This document shows positions 37,702 through 51,775 of a stretch of 64,000 bases of DNA, one piece after another. The notes beneath the pieces were generated by a model. That model was not told the DNA's origin. It worked only from the letters and a program-made list of their open reading frames with translations, and ran no database searches. Origin of the DNA: Liolophura sinensis (Eukaryota; Mollusca; Polyplacophora; Chitonida; Chitonidae); contig NC_088301.1 in the NCBI RefSeq assembly GCF_032854445.1, forward strand, positions 48,037,187-48,101,186, read 5' to 3'. Position 1 is the first letter of the stretch; every line of letters starts with the position of its first letter. The position numbers and the translations under genes were made by a program.

Positions 37702-40700
37702 TTATTTGCCCTGTGACTGGTGTATACCTTGCGATGGGGTGTCGATCCATCGAGACGCGGTTTCTTCGGCATCGCGGAGTGATACAAACAGTCTTAGACT
37801 GAAGTCATCCCAATACCCAGAGGTCTTAAACACCTCAAGGACATCGTCTGAAAAATGAGTAACTCTCATGAAGACATGTGAATTTAAATTTCTTAATTTG
37901 CAGTCGTTTAACAAGAAATCTGAGTTAATTAGCCTTTATAAATTCATATTTTGCTTGAGAATCGTACTCAAAACAAAATGGCTCATTCATCTAGGACCTT
38001 CATACGTTGTCGTCATTCTGGCCATATGTTTGACGTTTGATAAGTGCTACTAATAATTGCTTTCCTTAGTTCAGAATTTTGTGGAGTGGTGAAAGAGTAG
38101 TTTTCTTGAATCATGTCGTTTCAGTTGATAATAGGAAGCCACATTTGCATAACAGCCTTATACGGCAATAAGGAATATGTATAAAATAATACATACATGA
38201 TAACTATATCTGTAAGACATAAAACTTTTTAACATGAAGATCCTTTTACTGATGCGTTCGAAATGCGAACTATTCTGCTCGGCTCCATAGAGTTACATTT
38301 CTTACCATTGCATTCTGCAACGAGGACATCCATTCCAATCATATAACAGTCCATAATAAGCTGCACAAATAACAGATAGAGACAAATGGAATGAAAAAAG
38401 CTCAAAATTCAAATAAAAATCAGTAAACCATTAATAGCAATGCCAGATTAATCGGTTGTACTCTCAAATATTACCAGCGGCCTATATAGTCCATATAGTT
38501 CCATATTACCTATCATAGAATACAAACATTTGAAGTATTAAGTATTTCAACAGGTATTACACAGCATGTATTTAACGCTGTTGTGGAAAAAACAGTAACA
38601 AGATGTTTTCAGGAGCAGATTTCAGTGACCGCAATCATATGAATTAGACTGTGAGTTTTCATTACTTTTAGCTGATTCTGGCAATATCTGAATGTCTTTA
38701 CTATTGGTCCCTTTGTCTCGAAGGAAGGTTTCCAGAAGCTAGATACAATATAGTACATGTGTGTACATGAATATGCCTGTCGAAATATTGGCAACTGTTC
38801 CCAGTATTATATATGGCAAACGTCTGAATTTACATTTAAAATTCTTATGAAAACCATAGCTTTGGTTCTAAGCTTCATGTCAGATAAGGTCATTATCGGC
38901 CTTTCAGCTTTCCTAGTATGTGAATCTGGACAAAGATATTTATAAGCCATGCTAATAAATACCTCTTTCAATGTTTTGACTCCAACGATATCGACGAAGA
39001 AGACTTTACTCATATCGAATATCAATACTTTAGGTTTGTCGCAATTGAGAGTTTCGTCTGATCTACTAGAGGAAAACGAAGACGATGAAGGCGAACTCTG
39101 TAAAAGAAAAAACTTGTCAAAAACCCACACAAATAAATGGATAAACTGTTTGAAGAATATGATTAAAAATTAGTGTAAAGATTTAAGAAATACGCGGTAA
39201 CATTCAACCACATGCATTCGGCGTACTCTACGGTAATATTGGAATGATCTATAACAGTTATGGTGTGAAAAATACCTTTAATTTCCATGTGATCTTTGTG
39301 TCCATGAGAGTGAAAGGTAGTTCCACAGCGGACAGGTTACAAGTGGAGAATACCGGCTCCGATGTAGGGTTGATTTCTGCGGAATCTGTAGTATCTTTAC
39401 CATTTTGGAGAAGTTCATCAACTGCTTGAGTAACCACAACCGATCCTGCTGTTGAACATCGATCTATCTGTTCTTCAGCTCCAAAAAGCTCTGTCTGACT
39501 GCCTGCGCTTGGTTGGCTTGTAAACGTATACAGATGTTTTCGTGCCCTGGCATTTTTCTTGTACTTAGAGGTTGACAACTGTTTCGGGCAGGGTTCACAA
39601 TCTAAAGAACGCTGCCGTCTAACTTCCTTTTCCAAGTCAAACTCCAAACATTTAGACACATTCTCGAGAAAGTTATCGACATTTGCGAAATATAATGGCG
39701 CCGGGTAGCTGACTATTTTTACGCCTTGGATGTCTTTGACCTAATAAAACATATTCAATTTTCAACTATTTATTGCAGAACAAAACAATGCTGCAGACTT
39801 GACAACCAGATGGCAAATTCTTTGTGCAAACTTGATATAAAAGGAATAAGGAGTTCTAAAGACGTTCATGTTTATTACAATAGAAAAGACTGTTCATTAT
39901 TGTACAGTTACAAGTAAGTACAAATGAACCAGGAAGATGTATCAAATTGTGCGGGACATACCTCTTTATACAGTTTCTTTGACTTGTAATTATTCGTATC
40001 GCCAACTCTCCCGATGGAAACTGGATTAACTCTGGATAATGTAAATGGAGTTCTCTTAAGTTTATACTCTACCAAAGGTCAATATTGTCTTATCTTCTGA
40101 CTGATTTCTGTTTACTTTGGCAAAGGCCAATGCTCTCTTTTTCCAAGAAGGCATTTGTACTGGTTTTTCTAGAATGGGTTTTCTACGAAATGTACAAAAA
40201 TGCTGATAGTAGACAGAGAAGCTCTTGCGGATTTTTGGAGCACCACAAAAAAGTTGATCCATGTACGTCATGACATACGTTAGTAGTAAGAAAAATCACC
40301 TTTGTGTTCTGATGACTACGGTTAGTAAAGAAAAGACAATGCCGAGTGCCAATCCAATGTCCGCATCAAGTACAACCACAGAGACATAGGTCACCACCCA
40401 TATAGACTGAAACAAACGAATTAATTCAAACTGATCTGTATTCAAAATAAAATATACTGCTTTGACATTCTGAATCATGACCTTCTCAAATCATTCGTGG
40501 GTTTCCATCGTACTCTTCTCAGGTTAATTTATGTCCTATGATAGCCATTTAAAATGTTTAGCTTAAACACCAGGCTTGTGTTCTAGTTTCAAAATTTCTT
40601 GGTACACAACTGTTTGGCCTATATAATTATTAAACGAACGACGCATTTTTTCTGTGTTACTGTGGTAAATATTTTTAAGCTTTGTGCTTTACCAATTTCG

Positions 40701-43700
40701 AATTTTCAGTATATGCTAATTACACCGCGTTAATGAACTCACAAATGGGACTCACCAGATCATATTTTGATGTCTTCCACAGTTGTTTTGTTTCTCGTAT
40801 TTGCAAAAACATACTTCTCAAAGCCACAAGAATAACGCTGGATAAAACACACTGAAACGATGAGAGAAAAAAAGCTGGTTGTAAATAAGGATTCGATATG
40901 TTTCATCATTATACTGAAACCATCGGGAGAAGTTAAATCAAAGCTGCAAAACCAATGTAATAATTCATACATGTTCACATTTAACGACCCAATTTCCTTT
41001 TTTCACTCCATCTATCGTTTTCTTATTAATTCACATACATCTTATTCAATACATTTGAAGAACAACAGGAGCATCTGGGTTAACAAATAAGTTAGTGTGA
41101 AACCATACATTTCAACACCACGCCAACTCAAAAGTCATTTAATTTATTTATTTGATTGGTGTTTTCCGCCGTACTTAAAGAATGAACTCATTTAATGTCA
41201 TTCTGGTACTATTAGTGGATAGCTACAAATACATGAAAAAAAGTCTCCTTCACCTGTGGTAGAGCAAAAAACAAAGGTCCCACAGCCATAATCACTACAA
41301 ACACAACGACGCACGAAAATATCGATGCAATCTGAAAAGAAACCACACACATAAAATGATCTGGTATTATGTCTGCGTTGGCGCATTAGGGAACACTTTC
41401 AAGAAGCTCAGAGTAGTGCATGGTCGAAGAGGAAGTATTGTAAATAAGGATTAAATATGTAGTGAGTAAATAAATGCAAACACATTATGTAGAGCCTTAG
41501 GAATCATCTGAATATGTCTACTGAGACGTTCAAAAGGTGGAAATTTCATTTCCGATTATTAGTGCTGGTAATAATTACGTTATTCGGAAGCTTATTTACA
41601 ATCTTATGCAGAACCTAATACTTTAAACTTAAGAAGTTATATTTCATAACAATTGTTTTTCACGGCATGGAAACTTACCTGCGTCCTGCCGCCTGTAGTC
41701 TCTTGCACAAGACTCCGGGCCACGGATCCGGCTGTAATGTAACCAGAGAAAACCGCACACACCATACTACCAGCGCCATACGCAACCATTTCCTGGAACG
41801 GAAAACAAACCAGCATATGTTACACATCTGTATGTACAAAACAATGTTCATGAATACAGACGATGGATGCTTGATCACGCACTTTTGACGTCTGTTCTAT
41901 ATCGAGGGGGATTTATCGGTTACTTAAGCTTACTCAAAAAATATGTCACTTAAGAAAGAGCTGATGGAGACACTCTAAGACATAATTGATTTAAGGAAAT
42001 TACAGAAATATGAAAATTCTTATTACAATGCAGACTGAAAACATCAAAATTATTGTTCAATATCCTATAGTAATTTAAACATTTTCGTAAAAATCTTAAG
42101 AAAAGTATTGCTGTATACAAACCCTAATCAGTCATGTAAATGCATTGTCATTAAATCTGACCAGGTTTATTGAAAAGTACACGCCAATTCACACCTGGTT
42201 TGGCTTGATCGTATAGTTGTTTCGTCTTGCCAGTATCTTCGCCATAGAGACAGACTGACCAAAGGCAACAATCCCGATCAGCAATGCATCTGTGATACAG
42301 TCTCGCACCACACTAAAGTTAGGTAATCGCGGGGTGGGTAACCTGAAAATTCAGTTGGGGCGATTCTCAGGTATGATTGCCATGTATGTTATTTAAAAAT
42401 GTGTCTTTTCTCAACAGAGTACAAAAGAAATTGAGTGCATGTAAATTCTTTTTTGTCACACACATCAATTCTTGATTAACATCATATGGAATCTAGAACG
42501 TCATACAGAGTGGGGAAGACCTGGCTAAATGTTTCTGTCCTCTTACTATTGATATTCGTGTAACAACGGACAAATACGGGTGTATATGGGGAATGCAAAG
42601 TTTATACTGGACATTGCTCGAACCGATTCAAACTGTTCTGCAGACTCCACATACCCTAATATCGGCTCACTGGCACACTATAGGCAAATGGTTAGTTGCA
42701 AAGTGTGCTAATGTCCCAATACAGGAATATATGAGGTTTGGAATATTAGCATTGAACATGCCCAATATAATACTCAGGTATCCGTGCATATAGACCCGTA
42801 TCGGTATGCTGGCACACAATGCAACTGACAAAATCCTGCAAATATTTAAATAAACGTTGACTTAAACTCTCAGAACCACGAAGTAGTCAGTTGTGGATTA
42901 CTGATTAAGATTAGAACGCTTACCCCGCTGGAATTGATCCGACGACTTCAACTCCGTACGTTGTTTCTAGTCGCAGAAAATAGGATGCTACTGTGCCTAG
43001 GATTATCTATAAACAGGACAGGTCAGTATAGGTCAAGTGTGGTAAGCAGTTCAAGCGTTGACGTCAAAGCTTAGGCCAGAGTAATGCAACGTCATAGATA
43101 AACAATAAGACAGCAACTGCCGGAGGATCCTATTTCTTTTGGACTTTTCAAAGTGTGAAAACATATATTTGGCAAGGGGCCTCTCTGATGGCTTAGCCTG
43201 TCATTCAAGGCATTGCTCCTCCAAATCAACCAGACGCAATGAGTTAAGACCTATACTGACAGGCTAAGGCGGCGCTGAGATAGTTAACATCTTATTCAGT
43301 AGATCCTTGCTGATTTTCGATCGAAATTGTTATCAATGAAATTCACCCTGAAACATGAGGTGCTGTATTGGAAACAATTACAATATATTATCCACAAATC
43401 CGGGGTAGCAGCCTTTACCCGATGAAGTGAAAATGGCGGCGCGGATTGTACAATACTTACATAAGAAAACCATGTAGTATCACTTGCTTCAGGACATGAA
43501 GATTAAATGGTATAATGTATACTGTGGGTGTGTCTTGCCAAATCGAGCAACTTGAGGCCATGCATGTTCCGACCGTCGATTTGACAACACGCGTTAATGG
43601 TTTCTAATGAACACAGTTATAGTAGCTGCTTGGCTCGAGAACGTACCACAATCAGTTCTACAGGTATTGGAATGTGAAGCTTGGCTCTGAAACGATGATT

Positions 43701-46700
43701 GACCTGGACCTTGACAAGGTAGAGAAGAAGAATGCATATCGACGACGTCAACACGTCGGCAAGGTTTGTGTCCGTGATGTGCTGGAACACCTCTACTAGG
43801 GTCTGAAAAAACAGAACAGCAAGTTATAAGGGTACCGTAACGCTGAATGCCTTTAGAAAATACGGACATTTAGTTATTTAAGTTTTTACTTAATTCAAGA
43901 ATTTTTCACTGATGATGGCGCGATTAAGACTGTAATCGGTCTTCGCCAGGTAAGATAGAAATGATGCCATTATAACACTTTTGATCCAAAATAACAATGA
44001 CTCAGTTCTATTTTATTATAATACTTTAATTTGCAGTAGATCAGTGGACGCATGTAACCTTGTCATGTGGCAACACATGATCCTGATGTTTACTCAACCA
44101 CATTTTAAATAATATTACACCTTCTTCAAACTTTGCATAATCATAGGCATGTTTTGACGAGAAAGACATCATTTAGCTTTTAAAAATGTTCAATAACGGG
44201 TTAAGTTAATTAGAAATTAGATCTTTAGATTAAATGCAGGTTCACAACGTGTGAAATGGCTTAAAATAAGCTATCGACTGCTTTACTGTGCTTACAGATT
44301 CCATCATTAGAAATGATGATCCTCACCTTGAATATTTTGAACATGCCATTATGACGTCTAATCTTCAGTCCAAGGATGTTTTTCATCTGACTAACAAGCA
44401 CGTGAACGGCCACACCAGAAGTAAAAGCGCTGATTAACGGCTCGGACATATAGGTCGTTACTACGCCAAGACCCACTTTGCCCAGCAGAATCTTATAACA
44501 ACAAAACCAAAGCTATAAGCTGCGTTTTCTCGTATTTTTTGGGAGAGGGAGGGGGGGGGGGGGGGGGGAGGAGGAGATGTACAGTCTTCAGATTTCTCAA
44601 GTAGAACTGTGGAATTCGTCGTACAAAGTCCACTGCAACCAGTTTAAATTTGAACCAAAAAGGCTATTAGTCATTTTGCTCACTCTTGTGCAATGGATAA
44701 GTAATGAAACGTTAAAGATAAATCAGATCAGGAACAATACAAGTTTTAAAATAATCGTCACCAATTATCTGTATCTTGACTTCAACCAAAACACTACCTA
44801 CCATCATTGCCCCAGACACAAATGATATAGCGACAGCAATCTCCACTTTCTGGTCCTGTAAACTGCTTATTGTGCCATTACCATAAATGGGACTGCTATT
44901 GTTGATCATATCCGAAACTAATCCGCCATCAATGTCCAACTTCCGGTCCAGGACAGCTGCCATCATTAGGCTTACCACAGTGATAGCACCTGATGCGGAA
45001 ACCATGTAATTTAATTAGGCAGACAAGATAAAAGTCAGATTTAAAAACATCTAATTTCCACAACTATCGGAATGCCTTTTTTTGCAGGACATAACATAGT
45101 AAAAATCAAACAACAAATCACACTGACATGATTACAGGTTCCGTACACCAAAACCTCCTATGATGTCATAAATATGCTTCTGACAGCACAAGGTTGCCTA
45201 CACTTAATATTTTCACAGTTAACGTCCGAAATAATTTGATAACTAAAAGAAGACATAACATTAATTGTTATTAAACGCCAGAATTTACACAAAATAACGA
45301 AAAGGAGTGGTTTTTCTGAAATCGCTTCATGTTATAAAATCAAATGCAATGTTTTTTATGCGAGTGGGTTATAATTGTAGAAATTCTACACCAATGCTTA
45401 GTTCCCACAAGTTTCCCTTAAGAAAGGAGATTTCACTAAAATCCTTATTACTAGCAGTCCTGCCTTACTATTTGAAAATGTTCTTCTTGTTATCTGAATT
45501 GGCCTTGGGGCAAAATGTGATTTACCTACCCATGGACAAATGTTTGGAGGTTCCTAAGAATATATACACCAGAGGAGCAAATAAGGCTGTATATAGTCCG
45601 CATATAGGTGGCAATGTGGCTAAGAGCGAATACGCCATACCTGTACAGAAAAGAAATATACATGTAGTGCTGTGCTTTAAATATCGTGAACAAGAATGAG
45701 TAACCATTCATCACAAAGTTACATACGGCGCTATAGTCACAGTGTTCCAGTCTATAATGCTGTGGTAAATATTTAAACGTTTTTAATCCGTTTGCTGTAC
45801 ATAATAGGAGACTGTCATGATTGTTATCTTATCTGGGGCTTTATTTAGAATATAGATGGTATGATGAGAGCGTATCAACGTTGACATCACTATCGCGCGC
45901 ACGAACATTTGTCAAGCTGTGTGCATGCAAACTTGTCTGTGTGTTAAACAAAACGTCATGCTGTTAGAGTTAACACTGTTGTCGGTTTTATTTATTGTGC
46001 TTAGAAAACAAAATGAAGTGGCAACAAAACAACGTTGTAGTCAAATTATGTCGCTTACATAAGGACAAAATAGCGAAAAAAGTAGGAAATACACCAGTCA
46101 TAAGTTCCTTCATGGGCGTCCTCAGGATCATACAGGATTATTCAAAATTCAGTAGTAATTTTTATAACTAATCATGCATTTTTAATCTTAGCGACATTAT
46201 TTAGAGAAATGTTGTGCGTCGTGCTATTTAAGGCCACTAAAACTGGTCTGAAATATGTCGTTTCATTTATAAAGATGTACAATTAAATATATTTTTGCTC
46301 GTTTATGTGCAGATGAATCATTATTGTTCCCTATGAACTCCTGATGTCGAAATATTAATCCGAACGGGTGATTTGCTTGATACGTTCGTTTATCAAGTAA
46401 GGACATGGCTATGAGATTTAATTTAAACTATAACAATAATCGTCAAAGAAAATGTAATTATAACCCTTCATTCCTTCAGTACAGGTCTAAATATATAGGC
46501 GTTGCGCAAAACATTATATAGTGTTGATCGGGATTGTTCAGTAGGCCTGGTGTTGGAATTGAGGATAAAAAGTACATTTCAATCTGAGTCCTTTACGTTA
46601 CGAACACATGGTACATAAAATAGGCATATACAGCCGTTTAAAATTACTTTTAAATTAAATATAGAGAAAGTTATAGGAATTGATCAGGCTGAACGAGTTT

Positions 46701-47108
46701 ACGTAGATTTCAATGAATAGGTCTATATGGCGGCTGAAAATTAATTTTAGAACGCATAAATTAATACCGGTATAGAGAAAATTATCAATATTAAACTGAA
46801 TCCGTTTACTTACTTTGGGGGATGTGCATGATGCCGACGCTGATGCCAGAGAGAATATCCCTTGGAAAGTCTTCGCAAAGTTTGTAAGACTGAAGAGTTT
46901 CCCAGACTTGACAATGTTTCCTAACGGAATTTACAACACATTGCTTCGTGAATTTTTGCCGGAAATACTGACTTGCGGTGCTTCTAAATGTTTTTCGAAC
47001 GGTTTCTTTTTTGTATAAATCTTGAAATCGTATAACATCGCCTTTGGACTCCAATACTCGAGTGTTTTTTTGAAACAACATCTTTTTTCTCCTTTCTTGT
47101 CGAAACAC
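37702..47108 (-). CDS. SLC26-like: SLC26-family anion transporter, paralogue 2 (16 coding exons)
   Basis: Coding exons in order: 47108-46814, 45640-45530, 44989-44802, 44491-44327, 43802-43647, 43006-42924, 42342-42195, 41792-41679, 41331-41254, 40851-40756, 40406-40300, 40031-39962, 39740-39276, 39097-38963, 38360-38306, 37847-37702. The total is 2412 bases, 803 codons plus TAA. The sulfate-transporter signature reads [20 protein letters not shown] with FLGTSKHLSMG. TM10 reads AGSVARSLVQETTGGRTQ, with Ala where paralogue 1 has the Ser before Arg. The STAS domain (exons 13-16) has a long Ser/Thr- and charge-rich insertion: exon 13 is 465 bases against 183 in paralogue 1. Nine exons match paralogue 1 exactly in the membrane part. 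Predicted function is plasma-membrane anion transport. An AATAAA overlaps the stop codon. Confidence 0.93.
41141..41182 (-). repeat. Reversed SINE tail in SLC26 paralogue 2, intron 9
   Basis: The block atttatttgattggtgtttt then ccgccgtacttaaag is the reverse complement of the SINE 3' tail. Only the tail remains. Confidence 0.55.
44553..44574 (+). repeat. Poly-G / GGA-rich run in intron 3 of paralogue 2
   Basis: A run of about 18 consecutive G flanked by gagaggga and aggaggaga lies about 60 bases before the exon 4 acceptor on the minus strand, where it becomes a poly-C tract near the branch/pyrimidine region. Confidence 0.8.
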
Positions 47109-50100
47109 ATGTCAAGCATAAATCTGGGTGTTCAGGACGATGGCATTTTGTTCAGGCTTAGGCGTTGTGTTTGACTACATCCTGTAAACCAACCACATCG
47201 GGAGTCCAGTTCAGGTATGCCAAGCCACCGCTAGACATTCAAATGCATATACAGTTACAACTGCTGAACGCACAATAATAATAAAAAAATTCTCCAACAT
47301 TATATATATATACAGTCGGGATAAAATAAAAGGAACGAATCATCAGAAAGATTTCACCGGTTTTTGACACATGTAAATTGTTTTTAGGAGAGGTGCAAAT
47401 TAAAGATGCATTAACTACCGCTGATCATTAACTCTTCACGGCAATATGTTAAGAATAGATCACACACCACAAAACTATTTCCTTGTCCTACAAGGGGCTT
47501 GTTGTCATTTTCACTCAGCCTCATGTTGAAATCCTCAAGCAGCTACTTTTCCCCACCTCTCGACGTGATAGTTCACAATTTGTTACATGACCAAACCCTC
47601 TAGGTTAATTTATATATAAAAACGCACACAAAGAGAAGCTAAGTATAAGGTAGAGGGACAAATACACGTTTTTATAGCTGTGTTAAACTTCACCCTTGTG
47701 ATAGTGAGACCGTGAGTAAGTTCGCTGTTTCACTCTGCGAAGGGCTTCAACCACAACACAGTAAAATACATCTGTGCACAACTATTCCCCATTAACTTGA
47801 CCAACGGTACCCTAAGTGCTTTCTAAATTAGTTCGATTAAATCAGCTAGTTTTTACCTTGTGGCGACAACGGTCGATTTTGGGGTTACACCCTGCAAAGT
47901 AATCATTTTAGTTGGTAAAAGACAACTGATCTACATGCCATATGCATAAACTGGGCGAACCAATCACTATGTATACATTATGTGTTGTGAATGTGTTTTT
48001 GAATTTTTGAATTTCAGAAATATACCAAATAAAAGTCTATCCGCTAATTAAAAATACATTCATACATACAAAAATGTGTGAAAACTTTTTCGTCAACACA
48101 AGTAAAAGCTCATAGCAATTGCCATCGAACCCTATTTTAAACCTATTTTATCCAACATACATGCGCTGACAAACCTTTGCTGTCATAACGTAACAGGGCA
48201 ATTAGACATCTACAATAAATTGGCACGAGGTCCTTGCAAAGTTATGAAGTTGTCGTGCATAAAGTATAACTTACTATGATTATTTTGGTGTGTTAGAAAA
48301 AAATAGCACACGTTTGACAGGTATGATAATTCATAAAAAAGCTTTTGTCCTGTTATGAAAAGATTGTCACATATTGAATTTCACGATACAATACTAAACA
48401 ACGTTACTGCTAATATGCTTATCTCGGAATATTTATAACCGTAGTCTTATATTTAGAATCAAAACCCGCCTATTTTCGGGACAATGCTGTTTTTTTAATC
48501 CATCACCAGCCTGTCAGTATCAACAACTTCATGGTAAACAGCTCTGATCCCCTCCGATATAACGTCATGTTTACAAGTTACAAAGCTGTCCAATAGCCAA
48601 CACACCGTTCGTAGATTTTCAACGACACCTTGTTACCTGCAAGAAAATTTAATTACCTGCCAAATGGTGGGGTGAGATTGGGAGACCTAACTGTAAGCAC
48701 GGTTGAGGCTGAAAGCCCAGGGCTTGGCTCCCTTCTAGGGTAACCGGTACACCTTGTCACGTCGGTTGTAGCCGGACAAATAGACGAGTTTAACACTCAA
48801 ACATTCTCTCACCTTAAATTGTGCTTTAACTGAACTAACTTACAAATACAAATATATATATTTAAATAGAGAGGGGACGCTCTTTGTATGCCGTGGGTAT
48901 ATTATGTGAAGAAAAAATAAATAGGTGCATCCATACACATTTATATCTAAGCAGACGACCCAAAGATCACGTCCTTATTTAAAACGTCCAGACGAGTCGT
49001 CTATATCATATCTATAATGCGTATTATATCTATATATGCAAACACAGGAAGAATATGATTAAATTCCACACTAAAATTAAGATTTTATTCTCAATATACA
49101 GTCATCTTATCGAAAATTGTATCCTGCGGATGGTCGTGGGTTTCCTCTCACCATAATGCCGGCCGCCATCGTATAAGTGAAATATTCTTTCTTGAGTAAA
49201 GCGTAAACACCAATCAAAAAAACAAAAAAACAAAACCGAATGCCGTCATTTGCTTTCCTTAAGAAACTAATACATTTTATCTATAACAAAAATGTAGAAT
49301 TTTTTGGTTTAAAAGTGTATACTTTCAGTTTAAGTACTTTGAATAGAAAGATCGTGATTCACTGCTTAAAAAAGTGAATTGTCTTCTGTTGAAAAACTGA
49401 TGAATGTGACGTTAAATCTTCAAATAAATAAATAAATAAATAATCAAAGGCAATACAGGCATGATTCTTTCATTTGATATTTGTTAACTTGATTACAGTT
49501 TTACCATACTTCATGTATTGCGAAGTATGGAACAAAGCTGTAAGGGCATGGCCAGCCGCCCTGAACCAATTATCACCCCTCTGTAGTGGTCTTTGCAAAA
49601 GTTACTGTGCTGAACTCCCAAGTGCAACGTACTGCATGACTAGCAAGACACAGGCCTACAAATCACTGAGTTAATGGCAATAGGAGCGTCATTGACCGCT
49701 TATTGTCACCAAGGCCTTTACAAACCGCGAGAGCTGTAAAATGTACGAACTGCCAACGCCGGACTTGGAAAATCGTGAAACTCTTTGACTGACACTTAAA
49801 CATCACTGTCTCATTAATAAACACTGGAATATAAGGTACCATGACATGACTAAAACCTTTAAAAAAAACGAAGAAATGCAGTCACTTGAGATTTTCCCTT
49901 CATTAACCTTACCTTAAATTTGAAGTGAAAGACGCATATGTTTAGAAATAGTTTAGGCTTTATGATTATCATGCTTAAGAACGGTTATTAAAACAATTCA
50001 TGACATCTATATACTTACATATCAATGGTGATTTTACGCCCGTCGTCAGTTATTATTACATTAACTACTGTCAAATCCAGCCATAAAGAGAATACAATGT

Positions 50101-50330
50101 TACCCGAGTTGGAATAAAAATGCGCAAGTAAGACATCGCGTGCAAATATCCACTTAGTTTTAATACTTTTAGCGGTTATGCTACACAATATTGACAACCT
50201 ATACAATTTTCACAACTTTTTCGTTAATATATCTTATCTGTATGGAGTATATTGCTTAAAAAATCAGTTAGATATGTAGGTGTCCAAATGTTGGGTCACG
50301 TGTAATATCTGAGTCTCGAATGACGGATGC
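47109..50330. other. Intergenic DNA, no gene seen
   Basis: Apart from a SINE fragment at 49118-49225, the stretch shows only AT-rich spacer. A short sequence at 47310 (tatatacagtcgggataaaa) resembles a DNA-transposon end, but I found no partner end. The 5' UTR and promoter of SLC26 paralogue 2 should lie in the left part. Confidence 0.4.
49118..49225 (+). repeat. SINE 3' domain
   Basis: Body block ggatggtcgtgggtttcctc then tcaccataatgccggccgcc and the tail gtataagtgaaatattcttt followed by gagtaaagcgtaaacaccaa. Head absent. Confidence 0.8.
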
Positions 50331-50870
50331 ACCATCACAGCATGGATAGTATCCGAATGTTACAGGATGTGTTGTATTCAAATGTCGTATGAAGTGTATG
50401 GCATCCGAGTGTCAGATGAAGCGTAGTATTCAACTATCTGATGAAGTATGATATCCGAGTGTCAGATGACGCGTAGTATTCAACTATCTGATGAAGTGTA
50501 TGATATCGTATTGTCAGATGACGCACAGTATCCATCTATCTGATGAACTGTATGACATCCGAGTGTCAGATGACGCGCAGTATTCAACTATCTGATGAAG
50601 TGTATGACATCCGAGTGTCAGATGACGCGCAGTATCCATCTATCTGATGAAGTGTATGATATGTGAATGTCGTATGGTGCGTAGTATTCAACTGTCGGAT
50701 GTAGGGTATGATCTTCAAGTGTCAGATGACGCGTAGTATCCATCTATCTGTTGACGTGTATGATATCCGAGTGTCAGATGAGGCGTAGTATCCTACTGTC
50801 GGATGAAGTGTATGATTTGGGATTGTCTGATGACGCATGATATCCAACTGTCACATGAAAAAATGCAAAG
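50330..50870 (+). repeat. Minisatellite, ~52-bp unit
   Basis: About ten units like tccgagtgtcagatgacgcg, tagtattcaactatctgatg, aagtgtatgata. Two half-units of related sequence (gtgtcagatga and ctatctgatga) suggest an ancestral ~26-bp period. Confidence 0.9.
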
Positions 50871-50954
50871 TGAACAGGCATCGCGGACTCATAGTCCACC
50901 ATAAGAATAATTGGAATGCCAGATGATATGCTGTGTCTGAATATCAAATGGCGT

Positions 50955-51775
50955 GTATAGTAAACACGTGTGATATGCTAATATCCTAATGTCGGGCGGC
51001 GTGTAGAGTGAACACTGTTATACCCTATTATCCTAATGTCGGGCAGTCTGTACAGTGAACACTTGTAATATCCTAATGTCCTAATGTCGGGCGGTCTGTA
51101 TAGTGAACACGTGTGATATGCTAATATCCTAATGTCGGGCGGTCTGTATAGTGAACACTTGTAATATCCTAATATCCTAATGTCGGGCGGTGTGTGTACT
51201 GAATGCGTGTAATATCCTAATATCCTAATGTCGAACGGCAAATATGGTGAACAGGTGTAATATCGTAATGTCAAACGGCGTACATGGGGAACACGTGTAA
51301 TAATGAACAGGTATATTATCCCAATATCCTGATATATGTGTATAGTGAAGACGCGTAATATCCTAATATCCTAATGTCAAACAGCGTGTATGGTGAACAC
51401 GTGTAATATCCTATGACGTACGGCGTGTACAATGAACACATGTAATATTCTAATATCCTAATGTTGAACGGCATGTATATTTATTTATTTGTTTCATTGG
51501 TGTTTTAGGCAGTACTCAAAAATATTTCACTTATACGACCGCGGCCAACATTATGTTGGGAGGAAACCGGGCAGAGCCCGGGGAAACCCACGACCATCCG
51601 TTAGTTGCAACGGGCGTGTATAGTGAACACGTGTAATATCCTAATGTCGAACGGCGTGTATAGTGAACACGTGTAATATCCCAGTGTCAAATGGTGTGTA
51701 TGCTGAACACGTGGAATATCCTATGACGAACGGCGTGTATAGCGAACACGTGTAATATCCTAATGTCCTACTTTA
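50955..51775 (+). repeat. Minisatellite, ~38-48-bp unit, split by a SINE
   Basis: Units contain gtgaacacgtgtaatatcct, aatatcctaatgtcgggcgg and tgtgtata. About 16 copies are visible, with variable length because the atatcctaat block is present once or twice. A reversed SINE interrupts the array at 51478-51612. Confidence 0.9.
51478..51612 (-). repeat. SINE inserted inside a minisatellite
   Basis: Reading the minus strand gives the SINE body and tail (ggatggtcgtgggtttcccc, ggtttcctcccaacataatg, cgtataagtgaaatattttt), 5' truncated. Satellite units continue on both sides, so the array is older than this insertion. Confidence 0.88.

Noticed and set aside
45307-45699. Plus-strand 130-residue ORF
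   Set aside because: It is the complement of SLC26 paralogue 2 exon 2 and flanking intron.
47308-47340. Tc1/mariner-like terminal sequence (tatatacagtcgggataaaa)
   Set aside because: No inverted partner and no transposase remnant found nearby.
50330-51775. CRISPR-like regular array
   Set aside because: Repeats are contiguous, diverged minisatellite units without unique spacers, in a eukaryotic genome.
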